From: Deltaproteobacteria bacterium
GTDB taxonomy: Bacteria; Myxococcota; Polyangia; Haliangiales; Haliangiaceae
Length of the DNA stretch: 6,600 bases
Reading direction: 5' to 3'
Assembly: GCA_018262455.1 (NCBI GenBank)
Contig: JAGSPR010000375.1
Span: 1-6,600 of the forward strand
The notes under the pieces are model-generated. The model had not been told where the DNA came from and did not search any database. It worked only from the letters and a program-made list of their open reading frames with translations. The position numbers and the translations under genes were made by a program. Each line of letters opens with the position of its first letter. Positions within the stretch are counted from its first letter, which is position 1. Positions 1-4,675 of this stretch are shown here, in pieces.

Positions 1-55
1 GTGTAACCCATGTCCCTTTACTGATCCGTTACCTATGTCCGTGCTTGCACCCTGA
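1..55. other. Lower-GC left edge with a repeated 13-base motif, possible mobile-element end
   Basis: Two near-identical 13-mers occur 25 bp apart: GTAACCCATGTCC at 3-15 and GTTACCTATGTCC at 28-40, matching at 11 of 13 positions. The first 55 bases are roughly half GC, clearly lower than everything to the right. Directly repeated ACCYATGTCC-type motifs in an AT-richer strip next to coding DNA are reminiscent, from memory, of terminal transposase-binding repeats of some IS481/IS3-type elements. No transposase gene lies in the window, so the element, if real, would extend off the left edge. It could equally be ordinary intergenic or promoter DNA of a gene to the left. Confidence 0.25.
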
Positions 56-160
56 CCGAGGGGTCGACGACACCGATGGGGCCAACCTCAACGTCGCCGT
101 CCAACGCGTCAAGGTTGGGGTCAACGTCGACGTCCAATGGGTCAAGGTCGACGTCCGATC
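56..160. repeat. Degenerate 33-bp tandem repeat
   Basis: Two adjacent 33-base units, 89-121 and 122-154, match at 27 of 33 positions. Both begin CAACGTCG, share CGTCCAA and GTCAAGG at the same offsets, and recur without spacer. A poorer third copy can be traced to the left at about 60-88 (GTCGACG followed by a CCGATGGGG-like stretch). The second unit contains the 10-base palindrome ACGTCGACGT at 124-133. The period is a multiple of three, but the minus-strand reading, which would give Asp/Val/Leu-rich repeats, is interrupted by stops and has no plausible start. I therefore treat it as non-coding repeat DNA, or as the relic of a coding repeat. Confidence 0.6.
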
Positions 161-179
161 AGCCTGGTCTTGATCGACG
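152..179 (-). terminator. Hairpin past the secreted-protein gene, possible terminator
   Basis: An inverted repeat pairs CGT plus CGATCA (152-154 and 156-161) with TGATCG plus ACG (171-179), giving nine base pairs with one bulged C at 155 and a nine-base loop. It begins 18 bases beyond the stop codon at 198-200 of the last gene of the minus-strand operon, where a terminator would be expected. There is no T-tract on either side, so intrinsic termination is unproven. It may be only an mRNA 3' stabilising structure or a chance pairing. Confidence 0.3.
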
Positions 180-197
180 CTGCCTGAGTCACGACCC

Positions 198-683
198 TCA
201 CGGCAGCATGACGTCCACCGTGGCCGTCAGCTTGCCAGCCCACACGGGGAACCGTCGCGAGTGCCCCTGCGTCACCGCAGGCATCTCGTACCCGACCTCC
301 ACCCGGTGTAGTCCGCGCGCGGCGGAGCCCGCGACCTTGACCCGCTCCCACCACGTCGCGCCTGGTGGCAGCCAGACGATCGGAGCGAGCGTGGTCTTGT
401 AACAGATCATCGGCCACGCGAACCGCCTCGTCGCGGGCGTCGCCGGGTCGAGCGTGAGCTGGAGCGCGGCCTCGGAGTCGACACATTCGCCGGCTGGCGC
501 CTGGATGCACAGCGAATCACGGCCCGCGTTGTGAAGGCCGATCTCGACCACCGGGCCGGGGGCAGCGCGGGCGAGGAGCTCGAGCGTACCCGTCCCCCGC
601 GCGCAGCGCTTGGGCCACCGGACCGGCGCACTGATCGTCAGTGATGTGATCCACAGGACCAGCGCCAGCACGAGGAGCTTCAT
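198..683 (-). CDS. Small exported protein of unknown family
   Basis: This 161-residue protein is not a family I recognise. It starts MK followed by an uninterrupted hydrophobic stretch (residues 3-19) ending in Ile-Ser-Ala, which reads as a Sec signal peptide with a possible cut after Ala19. No lipobox cysteine is present, so it should be periplasmic, extracellular or anchored by that segment. The mature part has four cysteines (27, 59, 67, 94), which could form two disulfides. Alternating hydrophobic patterns around residues 32-50, 86-104 and 112-132 suggest a small beta-sandwich (Ig-like) fold. The ATG at 683 is chosen because it gives the complete signal peptide. The gene begins 42 bases after the stop of the DUF2007 gene on the same strand and is probably the last gene of that operon. 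Its role is unknown. Confidence that it is coding is high, from the signal sequence and the operon fit. Confidence 0.75.
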   Translation of the reverse strand: MKLLVLALVLWITSLTISAPVRWPKRCARGTGTLELLARAAPGPVVEIGLHNAGRDSLCIQAPAGECVDSEAALQLTLDPATPATRRFAWPMICYKTTLAPIVWLPPGATWWERVKVAGSAARGLHRVEVGYEMPAVTQGHSRRFPVWAGKLTATVDVMLP

Positions 684-725
684 GACCCACGTGTCAGCGA
701 ACCGCGCCGACGTGTCGCGGCGGGG

Positions 726-1319
726 TCAGCGGACGCGCGCGACCGGGAGGTTCGCCCGTGTCTGGCGAGCGATGGTCCGGTTGATCCGCTGCACCGCGCC
801 GATCGCGTCGGTGAGCACGCAGGTGAACAGCAGCAGCGCGCCGTAGGTCGGCGACCTCGCCATCCACGCGAACGCGAAGACCTCGACGGCGGCGAGCGCG
901 ACCCCCCAGGCCCAGGCGCGTGCGTACATGTGTGCCGTCCCGAACGAGATGCAGACTGCGAGCAGCAACGCCGCGCCCACCCGCTTGCGCCGCTCGAAGC
1001 GCAGATCCGGTCCGCTGTCGCCCGCGGCATCCTCCGGGTCATCGCCGGGCTCGGGCTCGTCTGCGGCGTCGTCGGGCGCGCCCGCGGTGCCCTCGCGATA
1101 CTCCCGCAGCAGCGCCACCGCCTGGTCGGCATCATCTTCTGCCACGGTGATGTCGAGCGCGATCAGCCCGCCACCGAGCCCGCCGAGCAGGTTCGCGTGG
1201 AGCTCGCCGCCGACCACTGATTCGATATCGTGGGCCGCCAGCATCGCGCGCACGAGCGCGGCATCCGATGGCCCGGAGCAGGTACCGATGCGAACGCGGG
1301 TCCGAGAGCCTGCGGCCAT
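726..1319 (-). CDS. DUF2007 domain protein with three C-terminal membrane helices
   Basis: The 197-residue product has three parts. Residues 7-75 resemble the DUF2007 'putative signal-transducing protein' domain: a beta strand (RVRIGTC), a helix with DAALVRAMLAAHDIES, a Gly-rich turn with GGLGGG, then LDITVAEDDADQAVALL. These small ferredoxin-like domains have no proven biochemical role. Residues 82-105 are an acidic, Pro-rich linker. Residues 113-131, 136-153 and 158-177 are hydrophobic enough to be three membrane helices, with an SFGTAHMYARAWAWG motif that recalls TM2-type membrane proteins. The start is ATG 1319, just after the PfkB stop with a 10-base gap. A longer in-frame start at 1418 would overlap the PfkB gene and adds a low-complexity Ser-rich stretch, so it was rejected. 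Close spacing indicates translation from the PfkB transcript. The soluble domain probably faces the cytoplasm. Confidence 0.8.
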   Translation of the reverse strand: MAAGSRTRVRIGTCSGPSDAALVRAMLAAHDIESVVGGELHANLLGGLGGGLIALDITVAEDDADQAVALLREYREGTAGAPDDAADEPEPGDDPEDAAGDSGPDLRFERRKRVGAALLLAVCISFGTAHMYARAWAWGVALAAVEVFAFAWMARSPTYGALLLFTCVLTDAIGAVQRINRTIARQTRANLPVARVR

Positions 1320-1329
1320 GGCGCTCAGT

Positions 1330-2268
1330 CTACAGCCGGACGCGCTCGAAGTGCGCCAGCTCTGCGAGTTCGTCGAACCGCTGCTGGATCCGCTGGGTCG
1401 AGAGGTCACGCAGGCCATCGACCGAGAACTTCTCGACCGCGAAGCTCCCCATCACGCTGCCCATGATCATCGCCGTGCGGATCGTCGAAGGCGATAGATC
1501 CCCGGCGTACGCGAGGTACCCCATCAGGCCGCCCGCGAAGCTGTCGCCCGCCCCGGTCGGATCCTTGACGTCGGCGAGCGGCATCGCCGGGGCTGCGAAC
1601 ACGCCACCGCCGTGGAACAGCAGCGCGCCGGCGTCACCACGCTTGATGATGATCGAGGTGGGTCCCATCTTCATGATGTGAGCGGCCGCCCGGCGCAAGT
1701 TATGCTCGCCGGCGAGCAGGCGCGCCTCCTCGTCGTTGAGCATCAGGGTATGGATCTTCGCGAGCATCTTGACGAGATCGTCGCGCTTGATGTTGATCCA
1801 CAGGTTCATGGTATCGGCCGCGACGAGCGTCGGGCCGCGCACCTGGGCGAGCACGTCGAGCTGGAGCGAGGGATCGATGTTGCCGAGCAGCACGAGCTGC
1901 GCGTCGCGGTGGAGCTCGCTCACCTTGGGCTGGAACTCGGCGAACACGCCAAGCCGGGTGTCGATCGTCTCGCGGGTCACGAGATCGGGAGCGTACTTAC
2001 CGACCCAGTGGAACGTCTCACCGGCCCGGCGCTCGATCCCCGAGGTATCGACTCCGAGCGCGGTGAGCTCGTCGACGTGGTGCGCCGGGAAGTCCTGGCC
2101 GACGACCGCTACCACCGCGACGTTCTTGGTGAAGTACGACGCGGCCCGCGCGATGAACGAGGCCGATCCACCCAGGAGATCGGTGTGGAGGCCGAACGGC
2201 CCATCGATATCGTCGAGAGCGACCGAGCCGATGACGAGGAGGGAGCGATGAGCGCTACGCTGGTGCAT
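1330..2268 (-). CDS. PfkB-family (ribokinase-like) carbohydrate or nucleoside kinase
   Basis: This ATP-dependent small-molecule kinase is 312 residues long, usual for the family. The N-terminal strand LLVIGSVALDDI (10-21) leads to the substrate-binding GGSA motif at 33-36. NDEE at 178-181 matches the NxxE metal/phosphate motif. DPTGAGDSFAGG at 236-247 is the PfkB signature 2, with GAGD forming the anion hole and Asp242 the predicted catalytic base. All key residues are intact. The substrate is not readable. The sequence resembles a widespread bacterial subgroup that databases, as I recall, label inosine/guanosine-kinase-like or simply sugar kinase, so ribose, another sugar or a nucleoside are all possible. 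ATG 2268 is the only in-frame Met before the first strand, and no strong Shine-Dalgarno sequence precedes it. The gene leads an operon with the DUF2007 and secreted-protein genes and diverges from the Ser/Thr kinase gene. Confidence 0.93.
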   Translation of the reverse strand: MHQRSAHRSLLVIGSVALDDIDGPFGLHTDLLGGSASFIARAASYFTKNVAVVAVVGQDFPAHHVDELTALGVDTSGIERRAGETFHWVGKYAPDLVTRETIDTRLGVFAEFQPKVSELHRDAQLVLLGNIDPSLQLDVLAQVRGPTLVAADTMNLWINIKRDDLVKMLAKIHTLMLNDEEARLLAGEHNLRRAAAHIMKMGPTSIIIKRGDAGALLFHGGGVFAAPAMPLADVKDPTGAGDSFAGGLMGYLAYAGDLSPSTIRTAMIMGSVMGSFAVEKFSVDGLRDLSTQRIQQRFDELAELAHFERVRL

Positions 2269-2378
2269 GGATCTCGGTCTGGTACCATCGCTCGCCCGTG
2301 ACAGGCAATTCGGATGAGCCGACGATCGGCCCCAGCGCAGCTGGGGGGACGATCAGCCCCAGCGAACCGGGCGGCGGG
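2269..2378. promoter_or_regulatory. Divergent control region between the PfkB and Ser/Thr kinase genes
   Basis: The two genes are transcribed away from each other with only 29 bases between ATG 2268 and GTG 2297/2298, or 110 bases if the kinase starts at ATG 2379. On the minus strand, a weak sigma70-like pair can be drawn: TTGCCT (2303-2308) and TGG-TACCAG (hexamer at 2279-2284) with an 18-base spacer, which would leave a very short leader for PfkB. The match is poor (4/6 and 3/6) and may be chance in GC-rich DNA. The palindrome TGGTACCA at 2280-2287 lies between the two starts. Promoters must sit here or inside the first codons of the opposite gene. Confidence 0.35.
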
Positions 2379-4667
2379 ATGACCGGCGATGGCGAGGGCG
2401 CCCCGGCCGAGCCGGCCGAGGACGTCGATGCCCTGATCGCGGCCGGCAAGCACGTCGAGGCGGCTCGGGCAGCCTCGCAGCGGGGCGAGCATGCGCGCGC
2501 GGCGGACCTGTACGAGAAGCTCTGGGACTTCCGCGCCGCGCTCGAGGCGGCACGGGCGGCCGGGGATCGCGCTCGGGTCCTGCGCTACGCGCTCGAGCTT
2601 GGCGATACCGCGCTGGTCGGAGACACGCTCGCGGTGATGACCGCCACCGACGAGGGCGCGAACGAGGCGCTCGAGATCCTGGTGCGGACCCGGCGTCACG
2701 CGGAGGCAGCCAAGCTCGCCGAGCAACTCGGGCAGGTCAACCGCGCGATCGAGCTCTACACGCGCGCCCACGATGACCTCGCGGCCGCCCGGCTGCTCGA
2801 GACGCAAGGGCGCGATCGAGAGGCTGGTCGGCTGCTCGAGCGCGCGCTCGACCTCGCGGCCGCGACCGAGCGTGCGCCACTCCAGCTCGCGCTGGGCCGG
2901 ATCCTGGCGCGGCGAGGCTCGTACCCCGAGGCCGCGCGCCTGCTCCAGGATGCTCGCAAGGACCCCAAGCTCCGCGAGGGCGCGCAGCGTCACCTGATCG
3001 CGACCCTGGCGGCGATGGGGCTCCGCGAGGGCGCGCGGGATGCGCTACTCGAGCTGCGCACCCACGATCCGACGGTGTCCGCGGATCTCGACGCCTACCT
3101 GCGCAGCTGGCGGGATGAGGTCACGGAGCGCAAGGCGACCGGCCGCGATCGCGAGGTCATCGCCGGCCGCTATCGCATCGAGCGCGTGCTGGGTGCGGGC
3201 GCGTCGGGTCGCGTGTTCCTTGCCACCGACGAGGTCGCCGGTCGCAACGTCGCGATCAAGATGTTCTTCGCCGCCGGCGCGCGTGGCGGGGCGGCCTACG
3301 AGCGGTTCGTTCGCGAGGCCCGGCTCGCGAGCACGCTGCGCCACCCGTCGCTCGTCGAGGTCTACGACGTCTCGGTGGAGCGTGGCTTCCTCGTCATGGA
3401 GTACCTGCCTGGTGGCTCGCTCGCGCAGCGCCTCGCCGCCGGCGACCGGCTGGCTCCGGCGCAGGTGCGGCGCATGGCCCTCGACATCGTCGGGGGGCTC
3501 GAGGCCGCGCACCATCGCGGCGTCGTCCATCGTGACGTCAAGCCGGCGAACGTGTTCTTCGATGCACGCGGCACCGCGAAGCTCGGCGACTTTGGCGTCG
3601 CCCACCTCGTCGACCTCGGCCAGACGCAGACCGGCGGGTTGATCGGCACGCTGGCCTACATGTCGCCCGAGCAGATCACCGGCGCCCCGATCTCGATCGC
3701 CGCGGACCTCTATTCCGTCGGCGTGACCCTGTTCGAGGCCGTGACGGGCCGCATGCCGTTCCTCGGACCAGACTTCGTCGCACAGCACCTGGGGGAGCCT
3801 CCGCCGCTTCCGACCGCGGTGTCCGAGGGCGTGGCTCCAGGCTGGGATCCCATCCTCGCGGGGCTGCTCGTCAAGAACCCGCAGGAGCGCACGCCAACGC
3901 TCGCCGACCTTCGTCGCCAGCTCGAGCAGCTCGATCTCGGAGCGCGCACCGCGTTCGCGTCGCTCCCCCGGCCGCGGCGCGCCAGCGGGACGCACTCGAT
4001 CGCGCAGCTCGCCGAGGAGCCCGAGGTTCGACCGCGTTATCAGTTCGAGACACCGCTCGGTCAGACGTCGATCTCGCAGCTCGTACGCGCGGTGGACACC
4101 GTGCTCGATCGCTCGGTGGTGATCGAGCGGTTCGATGCCAGCGACGAGGCGAGCCGCGCGATCGAGCGTGCTCGGATGCTCGGCCGCGCGCAGAGCCCGT
4201 TCGTGCAGCGGGCGCTCGGGCTCGACCGAGTCGCGCGCATCGCGGTGTTCGAAGCTCCCGCGGGTGCATCGTTCGCGGACGCCCCCCCCGAGCTGCCCCC
4301 TGCCGAAACGGTGCGGCTGCTCAAGAGACTGGCGCGTGCCGCGGCTGCGATCCACGAGGTCGGTGGCTCGCATGGCCTGATCGCACCGCGCACGATCGTG
4401 ATGGACGACGCCGCGGTCCCCACGCTGATGGCCGCCGGGCTTGGCCCCGTGGTCGATTCGACGCCCGCCGACGACGTGGCCGCGATCATCGCCGTCGTCG
4501 CCGGGATCGTGGGATCTCAGCCCACGTTCGAAGCGCTCGCCCGCATGCTCGCCGAGGAGGTCGACGCGAAGGTGCCGCCCTACCCCACCCCGATCGACGG
4601 GGAGTCCCTGTATGCCGCGGCCGATGCGCTCGATGCGGCGGTGCTCGCGGCGCTCGGCTCGCGCTAG
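2298..4667 (+). CDS. Soluble Ser/Thr protein kinase: TPR-like solenoid, kinase domain, pseudokinase-like domain
   Basis: This 789-residue Hanks-type kinase is likely cytoplasmic, with no membrane segment. Residues 1-40 are Gly/Pro/Ser-rich. Residues 42-275 form Ala-rich helical pairs resembling TPRs (clearest at 140-258), a probable protein-binding platform. Residues 292-547 are a complete kinase domain: glycine loop LGAGASGRVF (298-307), VAIK with Lys321, helix C Glu340, HRDVKPAN (411-418, Asp413 catalytic), DFG (431-433), activation-loop threonines 443 and 445, SPE (456-458) and helix F Asp470. After a linker, residues 580-740 repeat the kinase pattern in decayed form: Lys becomes Glu610, HRD becomes HGL (692-694) and DFG becomes AAG (712-714). 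GTG 2298 gives the full frame but has no Shine-Dalgarno; ATG 2379 (residue 28) is an equally possible start. It diverges from the PfkB gene, and its stop is one base from the lipoprotein gene's stop. Substrates are unknown. Confidence 0.93.
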   Translation: MTGNSDEPTIGPSAAGGTISPSEPGGGMTGDGEGAPAEPAEDVDALIAAGKHVEAARAASQRGEHARAADLYEKLWDFRAALEAARAAGDRARVLRYALELGDTALVGDTLAVMTATDEGANEALEILVRTRRHAEAAKLAEQLGQVNRAIELYTRAHDDLAAARLLETQGRDREAGRLLERALDLAAATERAPLQLALGRILARRGSYPEAARLLQDARKDPKLREGAQRHLIATLAAMGLREGARDALLELRTHDPTVSADLDAYLRSWRDEVTERKATGRDREVIAGRYRIERVLGAGASGRVFLATDEVAGRNVAIKMFFAAGARGGAAYERFVREARLASTLRHPSLVEVYDVSVERGFLVMEYLPGGSLAQRLAAGDRLAPAQVRRMALDIVGGLEAAHHRGVVHRDVKPANVFFDARGTAKLGDFGVAHLVDLGQTQTGGLIGTLAYMSPEQITGAPISIAADLYSVGVTLFEAVTGRMPFLGPDFVAQHLGEPPPLPTAVSEGVAPGWDPILAGLLVKNPQERTPTLADLRRQLEQLDLGARTAFASLPRPRRASGTHSIAQLAEEPEVRPRYQFETPLGQTSISQLVRAVDTVLDRSVVIERFDASDEASRAIERARMLGRAQSPFVQRALGLDRVARIAVFEAPAGASFADAPPELPPAETVRLLKRLARAAAAIHEVGGSHGLIAPRTIVMDDAAVPTLMAAGLGPVVDSTPADDVAAIIAVVAGIVGSQPTFEALARMLAEEVDAKVPPYPTPIDGESLYAAADALDAAVLAALGSR
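2322..2364. repeat. 16-bp direct repeat overlapping a perfect 7-bp hairpin
   Basis: ACGATCGGCCCCAGCG (2322-2337) recurs as ACGATCAGCCCCAGCG (2349-2364), a 15 of 16 match with period 27. Overlapping the first copy, CCCCAGC (2330-2336) pairs perfectly with GCTGGGG (2340-2346) around a GCA loop. If translation starts at GTG 2298 this encodes a TIGPSA/TISPSE repeat in a disordered N-terminus. If it starts at ATG 2379 the repeat lies in the 5' leader or promoter and could be an operator or RNA structure. Confidence 0.5.
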
Positions 4668-4675
4668 CTCAGCGC
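4661..4675. terminator. Weak inverted repeat across two convergent stop codons
   Basis: GCGCT (4661-4665) and AGCGC (4671-4675) form a five-base-pair stem around the loop AGCTC. This spans the kinase stop TAG (4665-4667) and the minus-strand lipoprotein stop TGA (4669-4671). There is no T-tract and the stem is short, so it is at best a weak bidirectional terminator. It is noted because no other termination signal is visible between the two convergent genes. Confidence 0.2.

Noticed and set aside
56..160. CRISPR array
   Set aside because: The units are contiguous and imperfect with no spacers, and there are no cas genes in the window.
76..402. Plus-strand frame containing the 33-bp repeat
   Set aside because: It has a Ser/Thr/Arg-rich artefact-like composition and runs opposite the secreted-protein gene. 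No start signal is visible.
1320..1418. Extended N-terminus for the DUF2007 protein from a start at 1418
   Set aside because: The added 33 residues are Ser-rich low complexity that overlap the PfkB coding region out of frame. ATG 1319 directly precedes the domain.
1612..2301. Plus-strand frame of 229 codons opposite the PfkB gene
   Set aside because: The minus strand carries intact PfkB motifs over the same bases. This frame is a composition artefact.
2109..2993. Minus-strand frame overlapping the PfkB start and kinase N-terminus
   Set aside because: It overlaps two supported genes and ends in Arg/Ser-rich low-complexity sequence with no motif.
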